Shown in pieces: positions 8,584 to 17,608 of a DNA stretch of 64,000 nt. Position 1 is the first letter of the stretch. The number at the start of each line of letters is the position of its first letter. The translations under genes and the position numbers were made by a program. The notes beneath the pieces were generated by a model that saw only the letters and a program-made list of their open reading frames with translations, did not search any database and was not told where the DNA came from. Source of the stretch: JACMRP01 sp047302465 (GTDB lineage Bacteria > Bdellovibrionota > Bdellovibrionia > Bdellovibrionales > Bdellovibrionaceae); NCBI RefSeq assembly GCF_047302465.1, contig NZ_CP178621.1:248001-312000 (forward strand), given 5' to 3'.

Positions 8584-8604
8584 AAGGGCGGTTTTCCCGC
8601 CCTT
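8584..8604 (-). terminator. Intrinsic terminator of the Lys-rich secreted protein gene
   Basis: Stem AAGGGCGG (8584-8591) and CCGCCCTT (8597-8604) with a TTTTC loop, read on the minus strand with a following run of T. It touches the stop codon of the gene at 8603. Confidence 0.85.
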
Positions 8605-8878
8605 ATTTCTTTTTGGTTTCTTCTGATTTTTGCTCTACTTCAACGGATTTTTTAACGGTGCCGTCAGATTTCTCTTTCACGGTTTCCGTCATCTCCATTT
8701 TACTTTCGTCTTTTCCGCCACCAGATTTCTTTTTAGTTTTTTTCGTAGTTGTTTTTGTTCCCGTGATTGGGTTTGTGGAGGTATCTACGGAAGTGGTTTC
8801 TTTCTTCTCCATATCTTCCCCATGCGCTAGGGAAGCGGCGAAAAGTAAACCGGTTAAAAGAATAAAGAGTTTTTTCAT
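8603..8878 (-). CDS. Small secreted Lys/Thr/Glu-rich protein
   Basis: A 91-residue protein: signal peptide MKKLFILLTGLLFAASLAHG, then a low-complexity, highly charged tail dominated by Lys, Thr, Glu and Ser (TKTTTKKTKKKSGGGK and similar). No globular domain is apparent and it is probably disordered in the periplasm. GGAGAGAGCC precedes the ATG, and its own terminator overlaps the stop, which supports it being a real gene. Function unknown. Confidence 0.7.
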   Translation of the reverse strand: MKKLFILLTGLLFAASLAHGEDMEKKETTSVDTSTNPITGTKTTTKKTKKKSGGGKDESKMEMTETVKEKSDGTVKKSVEVEQKSEETKKK

Positions 8879-8966
8879 GGCTCTCTCCTCGTAATGTGTT
8901 GCTCCTCAATTTAAGCAAGGAACTTTCTAAAGAGAATTACAAGGAGTTGAGCTTTCGACGAAAAAA

Positions 8967-9536
8967 TTATTTCAAAGCTTCAATAACGCCACAAGCGATA
9001 CGGCCGCCCGCATTTCCTGTAGGTTGTGTTTTGAAATCATCGGCATTTTCATGCACGATCACAGCCTTGCCAAGAATGCCATCGGTGCCACCGATGGATG
9101 TGCCACTTAACTCTAAAGTCAGTTTTGCTTTTCCTTTAGAGTCCGCAGTGATGTTGCCCATATCACCAACATGTTTTTCAGGGGCTTCATGACCTGCATG
9201 AGGTTTGCTGCCTGGATTGAAGTGTCCACCAGCACTAGTGAAGTCCGGAGCGCTGCAATCGCCTTTTTCATGAATATGAAAACCGTGAGGACCCGGCTTC
9301 AAACCTTCTAGCATAGCTTCTACTTTGATTTTGTCGCCAGATTGACTGAAGTGAACCATACCTTTGGTTTTTTGCTTTTTTGCAGGCTTCATAACGGCTT
9401 GAGCCGAAAGAGGACCTGTTACTTCTGCAGGTTTTGCAGCAGGCTGAGCTTCAGGAGTAGGTTGAGTTTTTTCTTTATGAGCGCAAGCTGCACAAAGCGC
9501 GATCGAAACAATAGTTGTATAAATAAGGTTTTTCAT
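8967..9536 (-). CDS. sodC: Cu/Zn superoxide dismutase, lipoprotein form
   Basis: Periplasmic or outer-membrane-anchored enzyme that removes superoxide. The start is taken at ATG 9536 (AAGG upstream) rather than the in-frame TTG two codons earlier. The N-terminus ends in a lipobox (ALCAAC), followed by a Pro/Ala-rich linker of about 35 residues and the SodC domain. Metal ligands are visible in HGFHIHEKGDC, GGHFNP, KHVGDMGN and VIVHENADD, and the end NAGGRIACGVI carries the conserved Arg and the second disulfide Cys. About 189 residues. A defence against oxidants from prey or respiration is plausible. Confidence 0.93.
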   Translation of the reverse strand: MKNLIYTTIVSIALCAACAHKEKTQPTPEAQPAAKPAEVTGPLSAQAVMKPAKKQKTKGMVHFSQSGDKIKVEAMLEGLKPGPHGFHIHEKGDCSAPDFTSAGGHFNPGSKPHAGHEAPEKHVGDMGNITADSKGKAKLTLELSGTSIGGTDGILGKAVIVHENADDFKTQPTGNAGGRIACGVIEALK

Positions 9537-9585
9537 AAACAAAACCTTAGTACAACTCTATATGAAGAACAAGCGATGATGTGAA

Positions 9586-9993
9586 TTAAAGACTGTAATG
9601 AAATTGAATTGGTAACTGCATCTCTGGGTGCAAGCTCTTCTTCACAGGACAAGTCATTGCTGTGTTTTCAAGTTTTTGTCTGTAAGTGTCTTCGATATGT
9701 TTTGGCATAAAAACATTGATCGTTAGTTTTCCAATACGACGTGGATTTAAAAACATTTCTTTCTCGACCGTCGTGTAAGCACCCTTGAGATCCACGCCAT
9801 CTTTCTCGGCCATGATTGCCATGACAGTGAGAATGCAGCTGCCGGTTGCTGCTGCAACAAGATCTGTCGGAGAAAATGCTTCGCCTTTACCGTTATTATC
9901 TTTTGGAGCATCAGTAACGATGGTTGCTTGAGAAGGCCCATGAGTTAGTTCGCAGTGTTTTTCGCCTTCGTATTTCGCAGTGACTTTTACCAT
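9586..9993 (-). CDS. OsmC/Ohr family peroxiredoxin-like protein
   Basis: A 135-residue OsmC-fold protein; this family reduces organic hydroperoxides with two cysteines. The first is in AATGSCILTVMAIMAEK and the second in MTCPVKKSLHP, matching the family's buried Cys pair. It belongs to the OsmC-like YhfA type rather than Ohr, judging by the PTDLVAAATGSC start of the central helix. AAGGAAAGGG precedes ATG 9993. It lies between sodC and the secreted protease on the same strand, so an oxidative-stress grouping with sodC is possible but not proven. Confidence 0.88.
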   Translation of the reverse strand: MVKVTAKYEGEKHCELTHGPSQATIVTDAPKDNNGKGEAFSPTDLVAAATGSCILTVMAIMAEKDGVDLKGAYTTVEKEMFLNPRRIGKLTINVFMPKHIEDTYRQKLENTAMTCPVKKSLHPEMQLPIQFHYSL

Positions 9994-10008
9994 CGTTATG
10001 CCCTTTCC

Positions 10009-11529
10009 TTAGTTTTGAACAGTGACAGTATAATGCTGACTTTCCGTAGAAATGTCCATGGTATTGCTTTTAACCCGTCCCACCATCCAAATTTCATAAG
10101 TGCCATTGGGAACTAAAGTCGTTCTCCAACCTGTTTTCATTTGATTAAGAACTACATGGCTGACACGCGCGCTTTCTTTGCCTGAAGCGTCTTTAAAGCG
10201 GAATTCGAGTGAGCTCATTGGCACTCCTGAAGATTGGGTCGCAATTTCGAACTCTACACGGCCTTTCAAAGGCTTGCTCAAATCCAACTTTGTTCCACCG
10301 TTAAATGAAAGGCTTAAGGTCGGCTTTTGATTCACAACGTAGAAAAACTGACGGCTAGAAAAACCGAGGTTGTTGCCATGTGCATTCGTCGCTAATGCCT
10401 GTATTTCGTAGCGTCCATCTGGAAGCGTCGTGCTATCAAAACTTGCCACGCAGTTTTGGTTTTGGCATGTCGAAGTCCAAACAGCTTTGTTGTTACTAAA
10501 GATCGTGAAGCTAACACCATCGGTGCTGTTGAAAGTCGAGGCGGCTTCAAATTGAACTGTTCCAGTCACATAAGTGTAGTCACGAGGACTCAGAATAGAA
10601 ATTGCTCCTGTCATTGCAGGTACATCATAAGCCCAAGTAGAACTGCCGATTCCAGATGTGTCGCTATAAGACACATGACCAAAACCTTTCTCGCCCCACT
10701 CTTCACCCCAGCTGTTGCGGATAATGAACGACTGAGTAGCATCATCATAACCAACAATGGAAACCGCATGACCACCTACGTAGTCACCACTTGTATGTTG
10801 GTAAATACCGCCAGCGTATGACAAAAAGTCTGCATACACCGCCAATGTGGTAACAAGAGGTCCCTTTTGAAGCGCGCGTTTGACGGCATTGAGGTCTTGG
10901 CCATAAGTCGTCGGGGTATTGTAGTCAGAAATTTTATAAGTTCTTTGAGAAATATCTGCGCAAGTTGCTTGGCAAGCAACGTCTACGCCTGTGGCGCCCG
11001 AAGTATATGGCATACAAGCTTCATCAGTCACTCCAGACTTCATAAGATACATCGCGGCCGATACTGGATACCAGCCAAAGTCACAAGCCCCGCGACCACA
11101 AGAAAAAAGATGCTGGGGCGACAAGCGCAAGTTTAAATTTGGCAGCAGGCTTGAGATATTCATCTGAGTTTCCATCACACCAAGAGCCGCAAATGCCACA
11201 CAGCTACCGCAAGTACCCTGATTCAGAATCGGAGTGACCCAGTTGCGACCATCTTTGTTTCTCCAGTCGATAGAGACCGGAAAGGCTTCTTGGGCCTGAG
11301 TTTGCGGGAGTACGAACTCGAAGTCCGTTGGTGGAGCATCGCGAAGCCCCATCATTTTTTTTGCTTCCTGTTTAGAAAGATTGGACAGCCATGTTTCTTT
11401 TGCGACCCACGTTGCATTTTGTTTTTGCAACTTCTGGTTCAAAGAACTCACATTTACCATCGGCTCTGCCTGAACGGCAGAGACCGCAAAGAACACGAAG
11501 AAGAGCGATTTAGTTAGAATTGTTTTCAT
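10009..11529 (-). CDS. Secreted papain-family (C1A) cysteine protease with Ig-like C-terminal region
   Basis: Hydrolyses proteins outside the cytoplasm. A signal peptide (1-21) and a short pro-region to about residue 85 are followed by the papain domain: oxyanion Gln and catalytic Cys in NQGTCGSC (Q104, C110), catalytic His in VGGHAVSIVGYD (H254) and Asn in RNSWGEEWG (N272). Residues 310-506 form one or two beta-rich, probably Ig-like modules (LSPRDYTYVTGTVQFEA, FNGGTKLDL). Start ATG 11529 has GAGG upstream and overlaps the end of the MFS gene by 20 bases. In a predator such a protease could digest prey protein; that role is inferred. Confidence 0.9.
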   Translation of the reverse strand: MKTILTKSLFFVFFAVSAVQAEPMVNVSSLNQKLQKQNATWVAKETWLSNLSKQEAKKMMGLRDAPPTDFEFVLPQTQAQEAFPVSIDWRNKDGRNWVTPILNQGTCGSCVAFAALGVMETQMNISSLLPNLNLRLSPQHLFSCGRGACDFGWYPVSAAMYLMKSGVTDEACMPYTSGATGVDVACQATCADISQRTYKISDYNTPTTYGQDLNAVKRALQKGPLVTTLAVYADFLSYAGGIYQHTSGDYVGGHAVSIVGYDDATQSFIIRNSWGEEWGEKGFGHVSYSDTSGIGSSTWAYDVPAMTGAISILSPRDYTYVTGTVQFEAASTFNSTDGVSFTIFSNNKAVWTSTCQNQNCVASFDSTTLPDGRYEIQALATNAHGNNLGFSSRQFFYVVNQKPTLSLSFNGGTKLDLSKPLKGRVEFEIATQSSGVPMSSLEFRFKDASGKESARVSHVVLNQMKTGWRTTLVPNGTYEIWMVGRVKSNTMDISTESQHYTVTVQN

Positions 11530-12733
11530 GTTTTATACCTCGGTAGTGAATAAAAATGATGATGCCGCAAAAAATACTAATTAAAGACGCAAGTAAATAA
11601 GGCGCTCCGGGAAATGGAGGAACGACTTCTGGTTTTGTCATACGGGCAAAAAGCTCTGTGTAAATCAATGGCCCAACAATCGCGGTCAAACTTGCCAATG
11701 AAACCAGGACTCCTTGCAGTTCCCCTTGTTCTTGAGAGGGCGTCTCGCGCGAGATTAAGGATTGCAGGGCAGGACCGCCAATGCCAGCAATCGAAGACGG
11801 AATCAAGATCGCATACAAAACCCAACCAGCGTTTGCAAATGCATAACCTGCAAAAGCAATGACTCCGATGAGGATCGACCAGATGAGAGCTTTCCATTCT
11901 CCCATTTTCGGAATCAATACGCGAGTCAGTCCACCTTGTACGACCGCAGCAGTGATGCCTACAACAGAAAGGGAAATACCAATGTCAGCGGGGGTCCATT
12001 TAAATTTGAACTCTGTTAGAAGTGCCCAGCTGCTGGGGTGAACTTGTCCTGCAAGCACAAAAAGCATGTAAACCCAAAGCAGCGCTAGATTTGTGGACGG
12101 AGTAAAAATTTTCACCAACGACTTAAATGGATTCAATTTTGTAAAGTCGACCTTTCGGCGAAGCTCTTTAGGTAAAGACTCTGGCAGAATAAAGAGACCA
12201 AATACGAAATTCAAAAGATTCAAACCCGCAGCCGCCAGGAATGGATATTCGTGACCGAAAGTTCCGACACCACCACCAATTGCGGGGCCGATGATAAATC
12301 CCAAACCAAAAGCCGCACCGATCATGCCGAAGTTTGCTGAGCGAGTATTGTCGTCGCTGATGTCAGCGATATAAGCCGTTGCAACAGTCATGCTGGCTCC
12401 GGTAAGTCCCGCGATCACTCGACCGATAAAAAGAATCGTCAGATTCGGAGCATAGGCCATCAGAATATAATCTAAGACTGCGCCGCCTAAAGAGACCAAG
12501 AGAATTGGACGACGACCAAAGCGATCAGACAAAGCTCCCAAGATAGGGGATGCTAAAAACTGCATGAGGGCATAGACCGAAATGAAGTAACCGAAGTAGT
12601 GACTTACAAATGTTGGATCCGAAGAAAAGCGACGGATCAAATCAGGTAGAATAGGAATTAGAATTCCAATTCCCAATGCATCCAGAAAAATTGTGGCGAA
12701 AATAAACGATATACTAGCTTTTTTTGATGTCAT
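11510..12733 (-). CDS. MFS drug:H+ antiporter, TetA-like
   Basis: A 407-residue twelve-helix transporter of the DHA1 group. Motif A is visible after helix 2 as SDRFGRRPILL and the helix 4-5 region reads GRVIAGLTGASMTVATAYIADI, both as in TetA-type antiporters. Substrate cannot be assigned. Its start overlaps the stop of the secreted 129-residue protein upstream, and its end overlaps the start of the secreted protease by 20 bases, so the three minus-strand genes are probably one transcription unit. Confidence 0.88.
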   Translation of the reverse strand: MTSKKASISFIFATIFLDALGIGILIPILPDLIRRFSSDPTFVSHYFGYFISVYALMQFLASPILGALSDRFGRRPILLVSLGGAVLDYILMAYAPNLTILFIGRVIAGLTGASMTVATAYIADISDDNTRSANFGMIGAAFGLGFIIGPAIGGGVGTFGHEYPFLAAAGLNLLNFVFGLFILPESLPKELRRKVDFTKLNPFKSLVKIFTPSTNLALLWVYMLFVLAGQVHPSSWALLTEFKFKWTPADIGISLSVVGITAAVVQGGLTRVLIPKMGEWKALIWSILIGVIAFAGYAFANAGWVLYAILIPSSIAGIGGPALQSLISRETPSQEQGELQGVLVSLASLTAIVGPLIYTELFARMTKPEVVPPFPGAPYLLASLISIFCGIIIFIHYRGIKHENNSN

Positions 12734-13122
12734 TAATTACTAAGCGTAGAGCAAAACAGATCCTGTTGCAAAGAGCCTTTATGGTAAACGGCATAGAACA
12801 CGCTGTTTTTTCCAGACAGTGACAGCTGTGCATCAACACGCAGATCTTGCGCATGCCAAATTTGCACGAGGATCTGCTGATCCCAAAGCGGAATCTGAAA
12901 AACCAATGTAGGCGTGCTTTCAATGACATTTTCATTTTCTAAAAGGTCTACTTTGCCGACACGCTGTCCTTTTTGCGTGTCGAAATAGTCCTTCATGCGC
13001 ACGCTAGGGGTTGTAATCAGGCTGTTCGCAAAGTGGCATTCATAGACGGAACTGGTTAGCTCTTGCGGAAGCGCAATGCTTGATACCATAAAAAAAGATA
13101 AGAATGCCGAGATAAATCTCAT
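12733..13122 (-). CDS. Secreted protein of unknown function
   Basis: Not recognised. The 129 residues begin with a signal peptide (MRFISAFLSFFMVSSIALPQ). The remainder is predicted beta-rich with three cysteines (YECHF, DLFCSTLSN), suggesting a small periplasmic domain. It is first in a minus-strand run with the MFS transporter and the C1A protease; its stop codon shares bases with the transporter start. No motif points to function. Confidence 0.65.
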   Translation of the reverse strand: MRFISAFLSFFMVSSIALPQELTSSVYECHFANSLITTPSVRMKDYFDTQKGQRVGKVDLLENENVIESTPTLVFQIPLWDQQILVQIWHAQDLRVDAQLSLSGKNSVFYAVYHKGSLQQDLFCSTLSN

Positions 13123-13183
13123 GCATTCTTATCGAATATTTAAAAATCATTCTTAAGAAAAGGGCGCTCGCCGATGGGCTAGA

Positions 13184-13609
13184 TTAGCGGGAAAAAAGCT
13201 TATAATCGGCAGAGAATTTGCCTGGGCCGCTCAGAAGCAAATGTAAAGATACAGTCAGATAGACCAAAGCCAGCTCGTAAGTTGGTGGTGTTCCCACGAA
13301 CGCGTCACCTCGCGTGATGTGAGTCAAAGCTGCGACAGCCATCGTAAAGAACAAACCCAACGACGCTAGTGGAGTGAAAAGACCTAATACCCAAGCAAGC
13401 CCACCGCCAAATTCTGACAAGGCTGCCAAGGCTTGAAAAATTCCTGGTACAGGAGCGTCTGGCCCCATCCAAGAAAGAGGGTTTTGAATTTTTCCCCAGC
13501 CATGCAACATCATGGCCACACCTGCGACCAAACGCACGATAAGAATAGACCAGGAATAGCAGCAGTCTTTTTTAAGAATATTTGAGTATTTTGCGAGAAG
13601 AGATTTCAT
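13184..13609 (-). CDS. DoxX family membrane protein
   Basis: A four-helix inner-membrane protein. The start chosen is ATG 13609, directly behind AAGGAG, giving 141 residues; the longer reading frame would add an arginine-rich leader without an SD. The DoxX signature is seen in RLVAGVAMMLHGWGKIQNP (first helix) and FGGGLAWVLGLFTPLASLG (second). DoxX proteins are linked to redox and sulfur chemistry and to membrane oxidoreductase complexes in other bacteria, but no partner is next to it here. It is divergent from hmgA. Confidence 0.85.
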   Translation of the reverse strand: MKSLLAKYSNILKKDCCYSWSILIVRLVAGVAMMLHGWGKIQNPLSWMGPDAPVPGIFQALAALSEFGGGLAWVLGLFTPLASLGLFFTMAVAALTHITRGDAFVGTPPTYELALVYLTVSLHLLLSGPGKFSADYKLFSR

Positions 13610-13717
13610 AGGTAGCTCCTTGCTGGGTGTTTCATTCAACTTTCGCTCGAAAAACCGGTAAAATCCAATCAAATTTCAGCGAGAGGCGATGCCCTTAGGC
13701 GCCAGAGCGCAAGGTGT

Positions 13718-13747
13718 TTGACTTTGCCAGTGGAGATCTGGTTATCT
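13718..13747 (+). promoter_or_regulatory. Candidate sigma70 promoter of hmgA, positioned for a leaderless transcript
   Basis: TTGACT (13718-13723), an 18-base spacer and TTATCT (13742-13747). The expected transcription start, six to seven bases downstream, coincides with ATG 13754, and no Shine-Dalgarno sequence precedes that ATG. Confidence 0.55.
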
Positions 13748-13753
13748 TCAAGC

Positions 13754-15040
13754 ATGGATAAACAATATTTGTCAGGACTTGGAAATCATTTTTCCTCTGA
13801 AGCGCGGCCACACGCACTGCCGTTAGATCAAAACTCTCCACAACAAACTCAATTAGGACTTTATGCAGAACAATTGAGTGGCTCGGCATTCACGGCGCCT
13901 CGCTCGGCAAATATGTATTCTTGGCTTTATCGTATTCGTCCCTCAGTGATGCACAAATCATTTGTGCCATTGAAAGAACTCACAGAAAAAACTCTGTTTA
14001 AGCCAAAACATATTAATCCAAATCAAATGCGTTGGAATCCTCTCCCGATTCCGTCGACTCCGCAAAATTTTGTCGAAGGCCTTCGCACAGTGTGCGGAAT
14101 CGGATCTGCCATTGAGCAAAGAGGCATGCATATTCATCTGTATGCTTTTAATCAGACAATGGGCAATCGCTATTTCATGAATGCGGATGGGGACTTTCTT
14201 TTCGTTCTGCAATCAGGATCTATTCAGGTAAAAACCGAATTAGGAATTATCGATGCTGAGCCTGGTGAAATCGTGATGGTTCCACGCGGAATGAAATTCC
14301 AAGTGAATCCTTTGTCGACTGTTTGCCGTGGTTACGTGGGCGAAAATTTCGGGGCTCCTTTCCGCCTGCCAGAATTGGGACCTATCGGTGCCAACGGGCT
14401 TGCTCATCGTCGTCACTTTATGACTCCGCAAGCGGCCTTCGAAGATCAAACTGGTAATTTTGAATTGATCGGAAAATTCTCGGATCAACTTTGGAAAGCC
14501 GAGATGGGGCATTCTCCTCTAGATGTCGTTGCATGGCACGGCAACTATGCTCCGTTCAAATATGATCTTAGAAAGTTCAATACTATCAACACAGTTAGTT
14601 TTGATCATCCAGATCCATCCATCTTTACAGTTTTAACTTCTGCAAGCGATACACCTGGAACGGCCAATGTAGACTTTGTGATCTTCCCTCCACGGTGGAT
14701 GGTTGCAGAGCACACATTCCGTCCTCCGTATTTCCATCGCAACTGTATGAGTGAATATATGGGTTTGATCTATGGAGTGTATGACGCGAAAACTGCCGGA
14801 GGTTTTGTTCCTGGTGGTGGTAGCCTTCATAACTTCTATTCAGCTCATGGCCCAGATGCAGATGCGTTTGAGAACGCTAGTGTAGGCGAGTTAAAGCCGC
14901 ATAAGCTTGATAACACCTTAGCATTTATGTTTGAAAGCCGCGCACCTTACATGGTGACAGACTTTGCAATGCAAAAAGACTTCCTACAAGAGGACTATCA
15001 AGATTGCTGGCAAGGCTTCAAAAAACATTTCAAGGGTTAG
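13754..15040 (+). CDS. hmgA: Homogentisate 1,2-dioxygenase
   Basis: Opens the aromatic ring of homogentisate with oxygen to give maleylacetoacetate, the substrate of the nearby MaiA. The mature frame begins at ATG 13754 (MDKQYLSGLGNHFSSEA), a typical family start; an upstream TTG in frame falls on the promoter -35 box. Iron ligands match the family spacing: His and Glu in PPYFHRNCMSEYMG (six residues apart) and the second His in YSAHGPDADAFE. 428 residues is normal length. It converges with the barrel-protein gene, the stop codons overlapping by four bases. With maiA and the FAH-family gene it covers homogentisate to fumarate plus acetoacetate. Confidence 0.96.
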   Translation: MDKQYLSGLGNHFSSEARPHALPLDQNSPQQTQLGLYAEQLSGSAFTAPRSANMYSWLYRIRPSVMHKSFVPLKELTEKTLFKPKHINPNQMRWNPLPIPSTPQNFVEGLRTVCGIGSAIEQRGMHIHLYAFNQTMGNRYFMNADGDFLFVLQSGSIQVKTELGIIDAEPGEIVMVPRGMKFQVNPLSTVCRGYVGENFGAPFRLPELGPIGANGLAHRRHFMTPQAAFEDQTGNFELIGKFSDQLWKAEMGHSPLDVVAWHGNYAPFKYDLRKFNTINTVSFDHPDPSIFTVLTSASDTPGTANVDFVIFPPRWMVAEHTFRPPYFHRNCMSEYMGLIYGVYDAKTAGGFVPGGGSLHNFYSAHGPDADAFENASVGELKPHKLDNTLAFMFESRAPYMVTDFAMQKDFLQEDYQDCWQGFKKHFKG

Positions 15041-16293
15041 AAATTCCACTTAAGCCCAAGAAGACCACTGCCTTTTTCAAGCGCAGAAAGCTCTTGGGTG
15101 CTTTCACCAAAGCTGATATTTAGTTCCGCAAACAACGTCCAAGCATCGCCGATAGCGGTGTCGAGGGCTGTTTGCAATGAGGCAGATTGATCCATTAAGG
15201 ATTTCAAATAGCGGAAGCTTAGATTGTTATTCTGAATGAACAGATCTGGAATTCTTAAAGACACATAGGCGTAGTTTTGACCTAGTAGTTCCATCCCTGA
15301 ACCTAAAAGACGCTTCAAGTTCTGATCTCCGCGCGGATGTTGTGGAAGGGCCGATAGAAAGGCCGCTTGCATATCAAAAGCGTCAAGCCCGTAGGAGTTG
15401 TAGATATACTCGATGCGGAAATCAAAACTGCCTTCCCAGCGAAAACCTGTGACCAGCAAAGTATTCCACACTTCTGTGTTTCTTACGTAGACCATGTCAA
15501 ACAGAGTGTCGGGAGCGATATCTGGTTTGTATTGGGCATAACCATGAGAGTGTCTGGCATCCAAATACATACTAAAGCCTTCTATCAGCTCAAAGTTAAA
15601 GTACTCGCCTACAAACGGAATAGTGTCGTCGATCAAACCAACATCAAAACCGATATAGTCTAAAGAGCTCTTCCCACGACGTTCTACTTTAACAACGCCT
15701 TTGGGTTTAAATTCTTTCTCGTAGATCCAAAAGGAGGTTCCATTGTTGATAGGCTCCGCGATCGCAATCACGCTCCAACTTGAATTGGGACTCCAATTCA
15801 TTCTTAGGAAAGCGCGTCCATCTTCTTTGTAATTATAGGTTCTTGAATCTGGGCGGAAATGGAAGAAGGGATTTGTCGGACTGAAAAACTCTGCAGGTCC
15901 CCACTGATAGTTTTGCAATCCTGCTGCCAATGTTATGCTTCTAGTGGGATCTCCTTCGAGGTATGCCTCAGGGACCGAGACCTTACCTGATGGTTCAGTT
16001 AAAGTTTCTTCGGGATTTGTGTAGTAGTACTGATTGAAATCGCCAAGGATGCGTGGTCGAAAGACAAAACGAGTGCCTTTTCTCCAGGTGTACTTTGTAT
16101 TGATACGAAGATCGGTTTCGAAAAGGGCTTGCGGCCTTTCTAAGCGACGTCCCGTAGGATCTATGAGGCTTTCCTCGTTACGTTCTGTGCCTTGTACTGA
16201 ATTATACCACTCTAAGTCCCAGCGAAAATTCTGAGCGAAGGCAGGAACACCCGCGCACAGAATAAAGCTGAGAAGAAGAGCGCTTTTAAACAT
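15037..16293 (-). CDS. Outer-membrane beta-barrel protein of the Lol-like operon
   Basis: A 418-residue protein with signal peptide MFKSALLLSFILCAGVPAFA, followed by long runs of alternating beta strands rich in Trp, Tyr and Phe and ending in Trp-Asn-Phe, a Phe C-terminus typical of BAM-inserted barrels. About 16 strands are plausible. It is the last gene of a tightly packed unit with a LolD-like ATPase, two FtsX-like permeases and a LolA-like carrier, overlapping the upstream permease gene by eight bases. This suggests it is the outer-membrane receiver or exporter for that system. No named family recognised. Confidence 0.75.
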   Translation of the reverse strand: MFKSALLLSFILCAGVPAFAQNFRWDLEWYNSVQGTERNEESLIDPTGRRLERPQALFETDLRINTKYTWRKGTRFVFRPRILGDFNQYYYTNPEETLTEPSGKVSVPEAYLEGDPTRSITLAAGLQNYQWGPAEFFSPTNPFFHFRPDSRTYNYKEDGRAFLRMNWSPNSSWSVIAIAEPINNGTSFWIYEKEFKPKGVVKVERRGKSSLDYIGFDVGLIDDTIPFVGEYFNFELIEGFSMYLDARHSHGYAQYKPDIAPDTLFDMVYVRNTEVWNTLLVTGFRWEGSFDFRIEYIYNSYGLDAFDMQAAFLSALPQHPRGDQNLKRLLGSGMELLGQNYAYVSLRIPDLFIQNNNLSFRYLKSLMDQSASLQTALDTAIGDAWTLFAELNISFGESTQELSALEKGSGLLGLKWNF

Positions 16294-17608
16294 AAGTCAG
16301 ATTTTCAGCCGTGCTTTGTTTTAAAGTCGCGCGACAAACAATCCATGTTGTTACCGCAGCAAGGATGCTTAGGAAAATGAAACTAATCACATACAAAGAC
16401 GGGCTCACCATAATTCTGAAAGCGATGGGTTCTACTAAGACACCGGCTTTATACAGAATACCCAAGCCGTTCATTCCGAACGTGGATACAATGGCTACGA
16501 TGCTGCCGATTATGCCACCTAAGAAAGAAAGAACGACGGCTTCGCTGACAAAAATGAAAAGAATTTGTCTTGGAACAAAACCAATGCTGCGAAGGGTTCC
16601 GATCTCGCGGGTACGTTCTTTCACAAGTTTCATCATGGTGTTGAAGATCGAAAGACTTGCAATCACAACAATGATAGTCACAACGAAGTTTCTAAATACG
16701 GAAAGAAGACTCATTGTACGGTTGTACATATCGCCGGTAATATGATCTTGCCAGCGAATCATTCTTTGATCAGAGCCAGCTTTTTGTGCTTCTTGATTAA
16801 ACTCATTCACGATCTGATCAATGAAACGACCCTCTTTAAGAAACTTTGCGGTCACATAGCTGACATCGGGCGTATTCATCAAAGTTTGAGCATCTGCTAA
16901 AGAAGTAACCAAGAACTTATCATCGACGTCTTTGTAGAGAGCATCCATAAGTCCCACAACTTCAATGTCGATCGCATTGAGCTGCCCTTCGGCAGTCGTG
17001 GTGCTAAGTTGGATGTTAGATTGCTCACACGTAAAGGGTCGTACTTCGGCTTTATATCCCGCAACCGCATCCATGACTTTTTCTTTTTTCTCGGGAAGAC
17101 AGTTCAGAATTTTCCCTAAAGACTGACCAAGTACTGTTGTGTGAGGTTTATCAGCTTTCATGGGAGTCCCGTAAAGAGCATTCCAGCCCCATTCGGATCC
17201 GCGAATCTTTTCACCTTCGACGATATCGTATCCATAGCCACGGAAGATCGTGCTGGATTTGCCATTTGCAACAGTTCCGGAAATTCTTAAAAAACGAGAA
17301 ACGCTGTCGACCTTTTCAGAATGCGTTTTGAAAAAACTCTGAAGAAATTCGAAATCTTTTGGACTGACGGCATACTTCCAAGGTTCAGCACGTCCTTCAG
17401 CTGAAGTTAGCTTCTGATGTTCAACGATGACATCGCCGTACATCATGCGTGAACGGAAGGTCTCTTGATAGAGTTGTCCGACATCTTTCATATAGCCCTG
17501 AAACATCACAAGTGCGATCAAGCCAGCGGCAAGGCTAATCGTTGCCGCCAAGCTTTGGCGCCAGTGTAAGAAGACGTTTCTAAGGGCGATCTTAAACAAA
17601 GTCGTCAT
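16286..17608 (-). CDS. FtsX/LolE-type ABC transporter permease (second of pair)
   Basis: A 440-residue inner-membrane permease with the MacB/LolCE layout: one N-terminal helix (about 20-40), a large periplasmic domain of about 250 residues containing one Cys pair (LNCLPEK and PFTCEQ), and three C-terminal helices with the FtsX-core motif VKERTREIGTLRSIGFVPRQIL that contacts the ATPase. Its start overlaps the LolA-like gene by four bases. With the permease at 18348 it would form a heterodimer like LolC-LolE that pulls a lipid-anchored or amphipathic substrate from the membrane using ATP. Substrate unknown. Confidence 0.88.
   Translation of the reverse strand: MTTLFKIALRNVFLHWRQSLAATISLAAGLIALVMFQGYMKDVGQLYQETFRSRMMYGDVIVEHQKLTSAEGRAEPWKYAVSPKDFEFLQSFFKTHSEKVDSVSRFLRISGTVANGKSSTIFRGYGYDIVEGEKIRGSEWGWNALYGTPMKADKPHTTVLGQSLGKILNCLPEKKEKVMDAVAGYKAEVRPFTCEQSNIQLSTTTAEGQLNAIDIEVVGLMDALYKDVDDKFLVTSLADAQTLMNTPDVSYVTAKFLKEGRFIDQIVNEFNQEAQKAGSDQRMIRWQDHITGDMYNRTMSLLSVFRNFVVTIIVVIASLSIFNTMMKLVKERTREIGTLRSIGFVPRQILFIFVSEAVVLSFLGGIIGSIVAIVSTFGMNGLGILYKAGVLVEPIAFRIMVSPSLYVISFIFLSILAAVTTWIVCRATLKQSTAENLTYV

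Noticed and set aside
8613..8894. Plus-strand ORF opposite the Lys-rich secreted protein
   Set aside because: Low-complexity mirror of the real gene; no SD or signal.
13718..13753. Upstream TTG start for hmgA adding 12 residues
   Set aside because: It lies on the -35 box TTGACT, has no SD, and the family N-terminus begins at ATG 13754.
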